Assembly: GCF_039523415.1 (NCBI RefSeq)
Contig: NZ_BAAAFG010000013.1
Span: 124,001-188,000, forward strand
DNA length: 64,000 nt
Source: Gangjinia marincola
GTDB taxonomy: Bacteria; Bacteroidota; Bacteroidia; Flavobacteriales; Flavobacteriaceae
Reading direction: 5' to 3'
Part shown: in pieces, positions 9,901 to 18,024 of the stretch
Layout of the letters: each line of letters starts with the position of its first letter
How positions within the stretch are numbered: the first letter of the stretch is position 1
Program-made: the position numbers and the translations under genes
The notes under the pieces: model-generated
The model's input: only the letters and a program-made list of their open reading frames with translations
Database searches by the model: none
Told to the model about the DNA's origin: nothing

Positions 9901-10212
9901 TCCCACCCAAAGTACACTTGGATTAGACTGTTGAATTGCTACAGCCCCGATAGACGCCGTGACCTGATCGTCAAAAATGGGAGTCCATTTTATTCCGCCG
10001 CTGGTTGATTTCCACAATCCGCCACTGGCTGTTCCTGCGTACATGACATCTGGATCAGTATGAACTACATCAATTGCAGTTACCCTACCAGACATTCCGC
10101 CGGGACCGATATTCCTTGGTGCCTTTTGTTTAAGTAACTCCATTGGGAGTTCCTGTGCAGGACTAGCTAAAAAACTAACAACTAAAAAAATAACGGTAAA
10201 TAGTGATCTCAT
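6979..10212 (-). CDS. Large secreted BNR/VPS10-type beta-propeller protein
   Basis: A protein of 1077 aa with a signal peptide (MRSLFTVIFLVVSFLASPAQ). Residues about 25-760 carry many Asp-box/BNR repeats (SxDGGxTW forms such as KSMDGGKTWTS, KTTDGGATWNK, YTQNGGQNWTD), as in sortilin-like propellers and exo-acting glycoside hydrolases such as xyloglucanases. Residues about 800-860 are a highly acidic linker (EEDAEGDDSADKTDDKK), followed by an Ig-like segment and a helical tail. I see no clear catalytic pair, so hydrolase activity is uncertain. No type IX secretion C-terminal domain is evident. The gene is monocistronic and divergent from the VWA gene. Such proteins are frequent in marine flavobacteria. 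Confidence 0.8.
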   Translation of the reverse strand: MRSLFTVIFLVVSFLASPAQELPMELLKQKAPRNIGPGGMSGRVTAIDVVHTDPDVMYAGTASGGLWKSTSGGIKWTPIFDDQVTASIGAVAIQQSNPSVLWVGTGEGNPRNSLNGGYGIFKSMDGGKTWTSMGLEKTRHIHRVIIDPTDPNTVYAAAIGSPWGEHPERGVYKTTDGGATWNKILYQNNKTGAADLVMDPTNPNKLIAAMWEHKRDPWFFNSGGEGSGMFITYDGGKNWKEITDKEGFPKGELGRIGVAIAKSDPNVVYALVEAKKNALYKSTDGGSSWKMINNKNDIGNRPFYYSEIYVDPQNENRVYSIFTYVNVSEDGGKNFTQLMPAYGVDNGVHPDHHAWWIHPNDGSFMIDGNDGGMNITRDRGKTWRFIGNLPVAQFYHINVDNEFPYNVYGGMQDNGSWRGPAYVWKAQGIRNSYWQEISFGDGFDVVPDKDDSRYGWSMSQQGFVSRYDWKTGNNYTVKPTHPDPEVKLRFNWNSAINIDPFDNATLYFGSQFVHKSTDKGLTWEVISPDLTTNDPEKQKQSDSGGLTMDATGAENHTTILVIEPSPVEQDMLWTGSDDGKVFYTQNGGQNWTDVSKNLKGLPTGSWIAQIKASNKNKGEALLVANNYRRFDYTPYVYRTTNYGKSWKRIVDSEDVESYALSIVEDPKEKKLMFLGTDDGLYVSINAGESWTKWTQGFPTVSVKDLVIQEREDDLVIGTFGRAAWVLDDLKPLRAIARDNKLINQELALFEPPAAYQAAYQQPTGSRFGADAMYHGENRSGGARISYFVKIDPKKEDASAEENEKEEDAEGDDSADKTDDKKTKGDSIHLKIFDGDRQIRHLKRKAPDSSGIYTMRWYMDEKGSDRPSRNTRERKNEPGGVSVKPGTYKLVMSFNGKEDRQMINVESDPRLSIKAEAIAEKYDALKSLETYTQTAADAVKQLVESKTTAKEFQAKMKKERGDDKERYKDELEQTKEIIKEIDEHIALFIGIEDKRQGITRNPEVTVMQRLGAANWYVGSRQDGLTKTEKILMGQAKDELQLALKKTNSFYDEQWKAYQQNMKSVQIDPFKKVKTFAVN

Positions 10213-10362
10213 GACAAACGTAGATTTTATAAAAAAGAGCTAGAAAGGTAATAAATACTTACAAGATCATTAAAGCCTGCTTCATCTTTCTTATGATAAA
10301 CTTTAAATGATCTTTAACTTTTGTACTAAGGTTACTAGGATGCTAAGGACTATTTTTAAAGA

Positions 10363-11484
10363 ATGAAGAAGACATTTAAGGGGAAAGGATTTGTATTTGA
10401 GGCGTTTAAGGCTGAAGAGCAAACCCCATTTGAGCAGCTGCTGGATATTTTTAAGGAACTGATCACCCATACCTCTGGTGATTTTGATGAGGCTATTGAA
10501 TGGCTGAAGCAATTAGATGACGAATATAAGATTACCACGCCAGAATATGGCATTGATGAATTCATTGAAGAGCTAAAGGAAAAGGGATATATCAAAGAAG
10601 AAATCAAGCCTGACGGAAATGGAGGAATGGCTATTACTGCTAAAACAGAACAAGAAATCCGAAAGCGTGCGCTGGAGCAAATTTTTGGAAATATGCGCAA
10701 GCGTGGATCGGGGAATCACCGTACTAAACACGCAGGAGCGGGAGATGAGCAAACCGGCGATTTTAGAAATTATCAGTTTGGTGATTCGTTAGATCGCATC
10801 TCCATGACCGAAAGTTTAAAAAATGCTCAAATCAATCATGGACTGGGGAGTTTTAATCTGACCGAACAGGATTTAATTGTAGAGGAAACTCACTTTAAAT
10901 CTCAAATGAGCACAGTGCTTATGATCGATATAAGCCATAGCATGATTCTATACGGTGAAGATCGCATCACACCCGCTAAGAAAGTCGCGATGGCACTGGC
11001 AGAATTGATCACCACGCGCTATCCAAAGGATACCCTTGATATCTTGGTATTTGGTAATGATGCCTGGCCAATAAGTATTAAAGAATTACCTTATTTGCAA
11101 GTTGGGCCTTATCATACCAATACTGTAGCCGGATTGCAGTTGGCGATGGATTTATTACGTCGAAAGCGAAACACCAACAAACAGATTTTTATGATCACAG
11201 ATGGTAAACCCAGTTGCTTGCGTATGCCAGATGGCCGCTATTATAAAAATAGCATGGGATTAGATCAACATATCGTAGAGCGCTGTTATCAAATGGCTAC
11301 CGCTGCCCGAAAACTCAAAATACCCATCACCACGTTTATGATTGCTCAAGATCCTTATTTACAGCAATTTGTAGATGAGTTTACCCAGTGCAATCAGGGA
11401 AAAGCGTTCTATACCGGACTAAAAGGTTTAGGTGAAATGATTTTTGAAGATTATGAGCAAAACAGGAAGCGAAGAATAAGTTAA
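10363..11484 (+). CDS. VWA domain protein, partner of a MoxR-type ATPase
   Basis: A protein of 373 aa. The C-terminal half is a von Willebrand A domain with a perfect MIDAS motif DISHS at residues 189-193, a conserved Thr/Asp in ITDGKPS and a Rossmann-like strand pattern. The N-terminal 130 residues are charged and helical, like the linker of magnesium-chelatase D-type subunits. Such VWA proteins act with an AAA+ ATPase as a chaperone or metal-insertion pair. The ATPase lies 450 bases downstream on the same strand with one small gene between, so co-transcription is likely. The target of this pair is unknown. Confidence 0.85.
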   Translation: MKKTFKGKGFVFEAFKAEEQTPFEQLLDIFKELITHTSGDFDEAIEWLKQLDDEYKITTPEYGIDEFIEELKEKGYIKEEIKPDGNGGMAITAKTEQEIRKRALEQIFGNMRKRGSGNHRTKHAGAGDEQTGDFRNYQFGDSLDRISMTESLKNAQINHGLGSFNLTEQDLIVEETHFKSQMSTVLMIDISHSMILYGEDRITPAKKVAMALAELITTRYPKDTLDILVFGNDAWPISIKELPYLQVGPYHTNTVAGLQLAMDLLRRKRNTNKQIFMITDGKPSCLRMPDGRYYKNSMGLDQHIVERCYQMATAARKLKIPITTFMIAQDPYLQQFVDEFTQCNQGKAFYTGLKGLGEMIFEDYEQNRKRRIS

Positions 11485-11513
11485 ATAACAAATTAAAAAT
11501 CACAAAAAGAAAT

Positions 11514-11867
11514 ATGGCACTGACAGATTTTTTCCGGGTTAATCTACCTTATGGAATGAAAAAAAATGAAGATGGTGAGTGGTTTACTTTTAATCGGGAA
11601 TATATTCCTCTAGGGTGGAATAAAGAAAATTTTAGTAAAAATGATTCTTTTGAAAGCTTACCCGTTTATACTAAATATAGAGGTCTCACAAACAGTTTTA
11701 TAGAGAAAATTATAGAATCAGATCGCAACATAAAAAGGGATATTAACGGAGACATTAATATGTTTTTCTTTTATGAAGATAAAACAAATCCGAGAAATGA
11801 CTCCTCCAAATGGATAGAGTATTTTGATAAAGTCAAGGCATTTTCTAAACTTAAGGTGAAAAGCTGA
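11514..11867 (+). CDS. Uncharacterised small protein between VWA and MoxR genes
   Basis: A protein of 117 aa that I do not recognise. It is soluble, rich in Phe, Asn and Lys, with no signal peptide or membrane segment. The middle contains SLPVYTKYRGLTNSFIEKII and an Asn/Asp-rich stretch. It starts 29 bases after the VWA gene, with an A-rich region upstream and no strong ribosome binding site. Its AT content is higher than both neighbours, and the palindrome after it (11883-11898) fits a late insertion into the VWA-ATPase pair. It could also be a true third partner. Confidence 0.55.
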   Translation: MALTDFFRVNLPYGMKKNEDGEWFTFNREYIPLGWNKENFSKNDSFESLPVYTKYRGLTNSFIEKIIESDRNIKRDINGDINMFFFYEDKTNPRNDSSKWIEYFDKVKAFSKLKVKS

Positions 11868-11879
11868 AATAATTAAAAT

Positions 11880-11911
11880 ATTCCCCCTTTGAAGGGGGTT
11901 AGGGGGATGTA
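11880..11911. repeat. C5/G5 intergenic palindrome
   Basis: The palindrome CCCCCTT-TG-AAGGGGG (11883-11898) is followed by TTAGGGGGATG. This short element occurs widely between genes in Bacteroidota (from memory, not searched). It sits between the small unknown gene and the ATPase gene and could form a hairpin in their shared transcript. Confidence 0.6.
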
Positions 11912-11936
11912 AATCCACACTTTCGAAATAAAGACT

Positions 11937-13400
11937 ATGAAAAAAGAAACTATAAAAACACTTAAAGAACTCAAGGATTCCGGATATCAATCAAAGTCGA
12001 TCAAAGATGAGCTTAGAGATAACCTTATCGCTAAAATCAAAAATGGCGACACTGCGTTTGAAGGAGTACATGGATATGAATTTACCGTAATTCCAGAGTT
12101 AGAACGGGCGATTTTGTCGCGGCATAATATAAATTTATTAGGACTACGTGGTCAGGCAAAAACCATGTTGGCACGTCAAATGGTCAATCTGTTGGATGAA
12201 TATATTCCCTATATAGAAGGATCAGAGATTTATGACGATCCACTAAATCCATTGTCAAGATACGCACAGGATTTGATTCAAGAAAAGGGAGACCAAACCC
12301 CCATTGCCTGGTTGCACAGAGAATTGCGCTTCGCGGAAAAATTGGCTACTCCAGATGTGACGGTAGCAGATCTTATTGGAGATTTAGATCCTATCAAAGC
12401 AGCCAATTTAAAACTCAGTTATGCTGATGATCGCGTCATACATTTTGGGATGATTCCGCGGGCAAACCGCTGCATTTTTGTGATCAATGAATTGCCAGAT
12501 CTTCAGGCGCGCATTCAGGTAGCTTTATTTAATATCTTACAAGAAGGCGATATTCAAATCCGTGGATTTAATGTGCGGCTACCACTGGATATTCAGTTTG
12601 TATTTACCGCCAATCCTGAAGATTATACGAATCGTGGAAGTATCGTGACTCCGCTAAAAGACCGCATAGGCTCACAAATTCTTACGCATTATCCTCAAAG
12701 CGTTGAGACCGCAAAGATTATCACCCAGCAAGAAGCTAAGGTGACCGAGGAGCAGCATAAGAATATTCATGTTCCAGAGCTTGCTAAAACGCTGTTAGAA
12801 CAAATAGGCTTTGAAGCTAGAGAGAGTCCTTATGTAGACGAAAAAAGCGGGGTAAGTGCCAGAATGAGTATTACTGGGTTTGAGAATTTAATGAGTACTG
12901 CAGAGCGCAGAGCTTTGTTAAGTGGAGATGAATCCACAACAGTGCGCTTAAGTGATTTTATGGGATTGATTCCCTCCATAACCGGTAAGATTGAGCTAGT
13001 GTATGAAGGAGAGCAGGAAGGAGCAGCCACAGTAGCACAAGAGTTGGTCACCAACAGCATCAAGACACTCTTTAATACAATGTTCCCTAAGATTGAAAAA
13101 TTGCAAAAAGAAAGTGACACTGATCCTTACGCCGATTTAGTGGAATGGTTTTTTGACGAATCCGGATTTGAGTTGTTAGACGAATATTCACAGGCTGAAT
13201 ACCAGCAAAAACTGGACGAGATTAAACCTTTAAAAGAACTTATTGAAATCCATCAACCCGATGTTTCTCACAAAGACCGCTATTTTTTGATGGAATTTGT
13301 ACTTTGGGCATTGGTAGAATATAAAAAGCTAAGCAAATATCGTATGACTAGCGGAGTGCGTTTTAAGGATTTATATGGGAGTTATATTAGTGGATTATAG
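11937..13400 (+). CDS. MoxR/ChlI-type AAA+ ATPase
   Basis: A protein of 487 aa. Walker A is at residues 69-76 (GLRGQAKT). The Walker B region reads IFVINELPDL, so the usual Asp is Asn while the catalytic Glu is kept. Arginine-finger and sensor regions follow (FVFTANPEDYTNRG, SRMSITGFENL). The architecture matches magnesium-chelatase I-like ATPases that pair with VWA proteins. It lies downstream of the VWA gene on the same strand. The pair is likely a remodelling machine; its substrate is not known and no tetrapyrrole genes are adjacent, so a true chelatase role is unlikely. The Walker B change deserves attention. Confidence 0.85.
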   Translation: MKKETIKTLKELKDSGYQSKSIKDELRDNLIAKIKNGDTAFEGVHGYEFTVIPELERAILSRHNINLLGLRGQAKTMLARQMVNLLDEYIPYIEGSEIYDDPLNPLSRYAQDLIQEKGDQTPIAWLHRELRFAEKLATPDVTVADLIGDLDPIKAANLKLSYADDRVIHFGMIPRANRCIFVINELPDLQARIQVALFNILQEGDIQIRGFNVRLPLDIQFVFTANPEDYTNRGSIVTPLKDRIGSQILTHYPQSVETAKIITQQEAKVTEEQHKNIHVPELAKTLLEQIGFEARESPYVDEKSGVSARMSITGFENLMSTAERRALLSGDESTTVRLSDFMGLIPSITGKIELVYEGEQEGAATVAQELVTNSIKTLFNTMFPKIEKLQKESDTDPYADLVEWFFDESGFELLDEYSQAEYQQKLDEIKPLKELIEIHQPDVSHKDRYFLMEFVLWALVEYKKLSKYRMTSGVRFKDLYGSYISGL

Positions 13401-13485
13401 TTTAGAAGAGCACAACATTCTAGACATCTACAAATGTTTTCATTACATAGAATATTAGTATTTTGGCTAAATAATAAATAATCTA

Positions 13486-14105
13486 ATGAAGCTAACATTA
13501 CTCACATTTCTTATTTTTTTGGGATTAGCCTCCCTGCTCAATTCAATACATATGAATATAGTACACTAATTTTGCGAACAGGCGATACTCTTAGTGGCCT
13601 TTCAAAGATTACCGCAACTGGCAACTTAAAATTTAAACAAGGTAAAAAAAAAGAGCAATTCAATTATCGTGATGTTGAGCGGTTAATTAGAGGAAGCGGA
13701 GACTCCAAGGATGTATATGTATATCGCGTTCTTGCAGGACAACAACCAGAATTATTCAAAGTCGTAAGAGAGTATAAAGATAAAATATACTTGTATGCGC
13801 AAGATGTTCAAGCAAATTCAAATGCTATGGGAGGAACTATGGGAGGAGGTTTAAATGTTTCGGTAGGAACAAGCATGAGTTATACTATAATGCATTACTA
13901 TGTGAATAAAAACGGTAATCATATTGTAAAAGAGTTGGGTCATGACCATCCAATTTTTGGAAATGGCTCATTTAAAAAGAATCTAAAAGAATTTTTCAAT
14001 GATTGTCCAGAACTAATCAAAATGGTGGATAATAATGATTTTAAAAGAGTCGACACACCAGAAATGGTTGACATTTATGTTGAAGAATGTGCGGGGAAAC
14101 AATAA
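13486..14105 (+). pseudogene. Secreted protein, frame broken in a T7 tract after the signal peptide
   Basis: ATG at 13486 opens a signal peptide (MKLTLLTFLIFLG). A run of seven T (13514-13520) follows, and the frame then runs into a stop at 13567. The +1-shifted frame continues without break from the end of the T run: ISLPAQ (a good cleavage site), then FNTYEYSTLILRTGDTLSGL and a mature domain ending at 14105. One extra T would restore a protein of 206 aa. The mature domain is of unknown family. Conventional calling would start at TTG 13572 and lose the signal. It is either a sequencing or assembly error, a slippage-controlled gene, or a recent pseudogene. Confidence 0.7.
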
Positions 14106-14185
14106 TTATCTATCTATCCGGATATAGTCCATAATATCATAAGGTAATATCATTTCGTAATTATAGATCATCTATTTCCTTACTA

Positions 14186-15097
14186 TTATAAAGATCTTAC
14201 CACCGCATCTTCCCTTGGCTTAGCATCTACATGTTTAAAGCGTTTATGAGTCCATAAATAAAGCTCTGGTCGCGTATAAATTTGATCCTCAAGCAATTCA
14301 AAATAACGATCAGTAATGGCAAATTGATCTTCTTGAGGAGCTTGAGAGGTGATTACTTTAAAGGTAGCCTGGTAATGGCCGCGTTTTAATTTTTCTACAT
14401 GGAGATATGCCACATTCATGTCCAGTTTTTGAGCCAGACGCTCTGCACCTGTAAAAACAGGTACAACTTGGTTTAAAAAGGATCGCCAGTAGATTGCACT
14501 CTTCGGTTTAGGAGTTTGGTCGGTTACAATTGCGCAGATTACTTTGATATTCTCTTTCTTCTTATGCGCCAAATAGGTAGAAGCCTGCCGATTAGGTATC
14601 AAATCAGTATTGTATTTAGAACGTTTTTTTCGGATTAACCGATCAAAATAAGTGTTGGCAACCTTTTTGTAAATCCCTACCCCGTGATCATGACCGTAAT
14701 CATAAAACTCTAGTGCATTCATCCATTCAAACGAAGCATAATGTGCACAGAGTAAAATAGTGCCTTTGTTTTGCGCGCCTAGCTTTTGCATTTCTTCTAA
14801 ATTGGCAAACGTAAAGCGTTTCTTCAATTCTTTATCAGAGATCGAAATGCTTTTAATCATCTCTAAAAACATATCGCACATATGCTTATAAAAGGAAGAG
14901 GTAATTTGATTTATCTCTTCGGAAGATTTATCAGGAAAAACAATCCTTAAGTTCTTTTTGACGACTTTTTTTCGATATTTAAAAATGCGATAGACCAAAA
15001 AATAAACTCCATCTGAAACAGCGTAAAACAGCGGGAATGGAAGTCTTGAAACAAGCCATAGAAAAGGGTAGGTGAGTCCGTAAACGACTGCCTGCAT
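14186..15097 (-). CDS. Lysophospholipid/lipid A acyltransferase (LpxL/HtrB family)
   Basis: A protein of 303 aa. It transfers an acyl chain to a lipid A precursor or a related lipid at the inner membrane. An N-terminal hydrophobic segment (YPFLWLVSRLPFPLFYAVSD) anchors it. The catalytic HX4(D/E) motif is HYASFE in LLCAHYASFEWMNAL. Downstream, TDQTPKP and FTGAERLAQKL match the substrate-binding blocks of the family. The length is usual. It is divergent from the rhomboid gene, with 54 bases between. The exact acceptor lipid cannot be told from sequence. Confidence 0.9.
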   Translation of the reverse strand: MQAVVYGLTYPFLWLVSRLPFPLFYAVSDGVYFLVYRIFKYRKKVVKKNLRIVFPDKSSEEINQITSSFYKHMCDMFLEMIKSISISDKELKKRFTFANLEEMQKLGAQNKGTILLCAHYASFEWMNALEFYDYGHDHGVGIYKKVANTYFDRLIRKKRSKYNTDLIPNRQASTYLAHKKKENIKVICAIVTDQTPKPKSAIYWRSFLNQVVPVFTGAERLAQKLDMNVAYLHVEKLKRGHYQATFKVITSQAPQEDQFAITDRYFELLEDQIYTRPELYLWTHKRFKHVDAKPREDAVVRSL

Positions 15098-15124
15098 ACG
15101 ATCAAATTTTCAACAAATATATGT

Positions 15125-15132
15125 TATATTTG
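15125..15132 (+). promoter_or_regulatory. Bacteroidota -7 promoter box TATATTTG
   Basis: It matches TAnnTTTG exactly and lies 20 bases before the rhomboid start codon, in the divergent gap. A clear -33 TTG is not seen. Confidence 0.5.
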
Positions 15133-15151
15133 AGAGCTAAGAACAGTACCT

Positions 15152-15799
15152 ATGGGAGATATTGAAATCGTTACGCTGGTTATTATCGCCGCAAACGTGA
15201 TTGCTTCATTTAAGGGGTTTAACGATCCATCCTTTTTTTCTAATTATAAATTTCATGTAGGATCTATACGGTCAGGTCAGCAAATACGTATGCTGACCAG
15301 TGGATTTTTACATGTGGATACCAGTCATTTACTGGTAAACATGCTTACGCTTTACTTTTTTGCTAATCAGGTGATTTATGGAGTTGGCGCAGTTGGTTTC
15401 CTGATCATTTACCTAGGTAGCTTAATTTTAGGCAATATACTCTCGCTTTATTTTCACAAAGATGAGTATGAATACCATGCTGTGGGAGCAAGTGGAGCCG
15501 TTATGGGCATACTTTACGCTGCAATCTTATTACAACCAGATATGATGTTGCTTTTGTTTTTTATTGTTCCCATTCCGGCATACGTATTTGGGATAGGGTA
15601 TTTACTGTATTCGATTTATGGTATGCGCGCAAGAACAGACAATGTAGGGCATGATGCCCACTTTGGTGGAGCGGTCGCGGGCTATCTTATTACATTGATC
15701 CTGGCACCGTGGATTTTTTCTTCGCATAGATTGATGGTCGTGCTACTCGCGATTCCTATTGTGGTTCTATTTGTGATGAAAAAACTCAATAAGATCTGA
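15152..15799 (+). CDS. Rhomboid family intramembrane serine protease
   Basis: A protein of 215 aa with six hydrophobic segments. The catalytic Ser is in GASGAVMG and the catalytic His in HFGGAVAGY. The upstream helix has the conserved FLHVDTSHLLVNM block that carries the oxyanion His and Asn. This is a compact rhomboid without extra domains. It cleaves membrane proteins within or near the bilayer; the substrate is unknown. The gene is followed 47 bases later by the SIMPL gene on the same strand. Confidence 0.93.
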   Translation: MGDIEIVTLVIIAANVIASFKGFNDPSFFSNYKFHVGSIRSGQQIRMLTSGFLHVDTSHLLVNMLTLYFFANQVIYGVGAVGFLIIYLGSLILGNILSLYFHKDEYEYHAVGASGAVMGILYAAILLQPDMMLLLFFIVPIPAYVFGIGYLLYSIYGMRARTDNVGHDAHFGGAVAGYLITLILAPWIFSSHRLMVVLLAIPIVVLFVMKKLNKI

Positions 15800-15846
15800 T
15801 CATGGCATCTTTATTGGTTTAAACCCTCTATTAAACAACACTTAAT

Positions 15847-16542
15847 ATGAAAAATTTACTTGTACTTCCTGTCATTTGTTTAACCCTCATCACACAAGCT
15901 CAAACAGAAATGCCTCCTTCCATTCAGGTGAATGGAGAAGGAACGGTAAAGGTGATTCCAGATCAACTTCAATTAAGTGTAAGTGTAGAACATGAAGGCA
16001 ATGATGCAGCCGAAGTAAAACACCTTACCGATAAGGATATCGATGCGGTGCTCAAATTCCTAAAAAAGGAAGGTATCCCATCAAAAAACATCAAAACCCA
16101 ATACATCAATCTCAATAAGACCTATCAGTATAATACCAAGCAGTATGTATATAGATCATCTCAATCCATTTCAGTTTTACTGGAAGACCTCAAAAAATAT
16201 GAGTTGATTATGACGGGATTGATTGATAGCGGAATCAATCGCATAAGCGGACTCAATTTTAAATCTTCCAAACAAGACCAATTAGAGCGGGAAGCCAGAA
16301 GAAAAGCTATTCTTAATGCAAAGCAAAAGGCTGATGATTTAGCCATGCCGTTGAATCAAAAGGTTGGTAGGGCTTTGCAGATTGTTGAAGGCGGAAGCAC
16401 TATGCCTGGTCCACAATACCGAAACATGATGCTAGAGGCAGATGCGATGTCTTTTTCAAAAAGTGGAGGCAATCAACAAACCATTTCACCCGGTGAAATG
16501 GAGATCAAGGTAAATGTCACAGTGAGATTTGAGTTGAAGTAG
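15847..16542 (+). CDS. SIMPL domain protein (DUF541), exported
   Basis: A protein of 231 aa with a signal peptide (MKNLLVLPVICLTLITQAQ). The mature part begins with IQVNGEGTVKVIPDQLQLSV, which is the classic SIMPL/DUF541 start, and has the family's YQYNTKQYVYRSSQSISV and LEREARRKAILNAKQKAD blocks. It acts in the periplasm or at the cell surface; the family is linked to oxidative stress resistance, but the mechanism is unknown. It probably shares a transcript with the rhomboid gene. Confidence 0.9.
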   Translation: MKNLLVLPVICLTLITQAQTEMPPSIQVNGEGTVKVIPDQLQLSVSVEHEGNDAAEVKHLTDKDIDAVLKFLKKEGIPSKNIKTQYINLNKTYQYNTKQYVYRSSQSISVLLEDLKKYELIMTGLIDSGINRISGLNFKSSKQDQLEREARRKAILNAKQKADDLAMPLNQKVGRALQIVEGGSTMPGPQYRNMMLEADAMSFSKSGGNQQTISPGEMEIKVNVTVRFELK

Positions 16543-16693
16543 GTATTATACTATTCGTTAGATAGTGCTGAAGGTAAGGTCTAAATTTTTAAATTTTACG
16601 TAAAATATATCATGGTCTGCTTCGACTCCGCTCAGCATGACAGAATAGAAAGAAGCTTCTTTTATAATTCAAGCACAAGTTGAAATTCTTGTC

Positions 16694-16714
16694 ATCCCGA
16701 ACTTGATTCGGGAT
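16694..16714. repeat. REP-like inverted repeat (ATCCCGAA-5-TTCGGGAT)
   Basis: Perfect 8-bp arms with a 5-base loop, in a 241-base gap between convergent genes, so it may also serve as a terminator. The same arms recur in the array at 51.7-52.1 kb. A second element, 'ttcgactccgctcagcatgac', lies at about 16620-16640. Confidence 0.6.
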
Positions 16715-16783
16715 CTTTTCAGTTTTGAGAAGTGCTTCTTAGTCTCACTTGGATGACCTGCAGCATAGAAAGTTTTCCCTAAT

Positions 16784-17905
16784 CTACTGCCCGGCGAATA
16801 ATTGGGCTAGCTTATTTTCTAGCGCTTTACCGCGAAGATTTTTTTCAATAATTACACCATTTTCGTCTAGGAGTAAGGTGGCCGGAATGCCTCTGATATT
16901 GTATTTTTTGACAATAGGATCTTTCCAGTGCTGTAGATTTGAAATATGCTGCCATGTCAAGCTATCATCTTCAATAGCTTGTAACCATTTATCTTTATGT
17001 CCGGGTCGATCCAGTGAAACACCAAGGATATTTAATCCTTTATCATGGTACTTATTATAAAGTCGAACCACATTTGGATTTTCGATACGACAAGGTTTAC
17101 ACCAGGAGGCCCAAAAATCAACGATGGTATATTTTCCTAACGCATCATAGAGGGCAAGTTCATCGCCATTGGGAGTAGGCGCAGAAAAATCAGGAGCTTT
17201 GTTCCCAATTTCGGTAGCTGCCATGCTATTGATGCGGTTAGAAAGTGTGCTGGCTATATTGCTTTCTTTTACCTCTGTTGAGAGTGATTCATAAAGCGTT
17301 TTAATTTCTTTTATAGGTGCGCTTTTTAGCGTAACCATGTCGCTAATATTCAACAGGTTCGCAATTGCTTTAGGATGATCCTCAATTAATTGCTTTCTGT
17401 AGGTGAAATCAGCATCATTTAACATCATTAGCTCAGCTTGGTTCTGAGCCACTAAGGCTTGGTTGGACCTGTTTTGTGGATTCATCATTTTCTGCTTAAT
17501 GCCCTGAGACTTTTTTTGATACTCCTTAATATGATTCATATAATCCATCAAAACCTCATTTTGCTCACCTCCATTCATTTTTGAGGCTCTAATACTATCC
17601 TTATAAATGATCATATCGATGGGTCCATCATCTGCTACAAAAAGCGTATTTCCTCGTACACCGTTTAAGGTGAGTATATACAGTTCTGGTATTTGAGGTG
17701 ATTTCAATTCAGTTGAAAATTGTTCTGATTGAATGATCACAGTATCCACGGCTATAGGTGTATTGTCTGCGCCTATTTTAGAGATAATAGCGCGGGTTCC
17801 ATCAAAGGCACCGGGAAGTTCTGCAGTCACCATCAATGGTCCTTCATTTTTACAACTAGCTAATACTAAAACCGTAACAAATAAGAATATTTTATACATA
17901 TACAT
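16784..17905 (-). CDS. TlpA-type thioredoxin lipoprotein with DUF4369-like N-terminus
   Basis: A protein of 373 aa. It has a lipoprotein signal (VLVLASC at about residue 19). Residues about 25-120 resemble DUF4369 (strand-rich, LPGAFDGTRAII). The helical middle is followed by a thioredoxin domain from about residue 235, with the redox motif WASWCKPC and the cis-Pro region IRGIPATLLLD. It is a membrane-tethered periplasmic disulfide reductase; its client is unknown. The gene stands alone, converges with SIMPL, and is divergent from the GAF gene. The family is abundant in Bacteroidota. Confidence 0.9.
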   Translation of the reverse strand: MYMYKIFLFVTVLVLASCKNEGPLMVTAELPGAFDGTRAIISKIGADNTPIAVDTVIIQSEQFSTELKSPQIPELYILTLNGVRGNTLFVADDGPIDMIIYKDSIRASKMNGGEQNEVLMDYMNHIKEYQKKSQGIKQKMMNPQNRSNQALVAQNQAELMMLNDADFTYRKQLIEDHPKAIANLLNISDMVTLKSAPIKEIKTLYESLSTEVKESNIASTLSNRINSMAATEIGNKAPDFSAPTPNGDELALYDALGKYTIVDFWASWCKPCRIENPNVVRLYNKYHDKGLNILGVSLDRPGHKDKWLQAIEDDSLTWQHISNLQHWKDPIVKKYNIRGIPATLLLDENGVIIEKNLRGKALENKLAQLFAGQ

Positions 17906-17997
17906 AGAATGAGCTACAAAGGTAATTAACTGCGCATTTAATTTAGATCAGATGTTCTAAAAAGATGTTAATTGATAAGGGCATTTTAATAAATGTT

Positions 17998-18005
17998 TAC
18001 CTTTG
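17998..18005 (+). promoter_or_regulatory. Bacteroidota -7 promoter box TACCTTTG
   Basis: It matches TAnnTTTG exactly, with a TTG about 23 bases upstream (17972-17974). Transcription from here would begin near 18011, which rules out a start codon at 17965 and supports ATG 18025 for the GAF gene. Confidence 0.6.
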
Positions 18006-18024
18006 TAAAGCAAAAAGAGGGATT

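Noticed and set aside
7139..10008. Several plus-strand ORFs of 70-125 codons inside the propeller gene
   Set aside because: They lie antisense to a well-supported 1077-aa coding frame and show no domain, signal or promoter.
6979..10212. T9SS cargo with C-terminal sorting domain
   Set aside because: The C-terminus is helical and charged and lacks the usual sorting-domain pattern.
10356..10700. Minus-strand ORF at the start of the VWA gene
   Set aside because: Antisense shadow of the VWA frame, with no domain and no promoter.
11718..11990. Minus-strand ORF over the small gene and the palindrome
   Set aside because: It reads through an intergenic palindrome and opposes two genes; no coding features.
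10363..13400. Magnesium or cobalt chelatase for tetrapyrrole synthesis
   Set aside because: The VWA and AAA+ proteins resemble chelatase subunits, but no large H-type subunit or tetrapyrrole gene is near; a generic MoxR-VWA pair is more likely.
17965..18024. Longer start for the GAF gene
   Set aside because: The promoter box at 17998-18005 lies downstream of this start; ATG 18025 is preferred.
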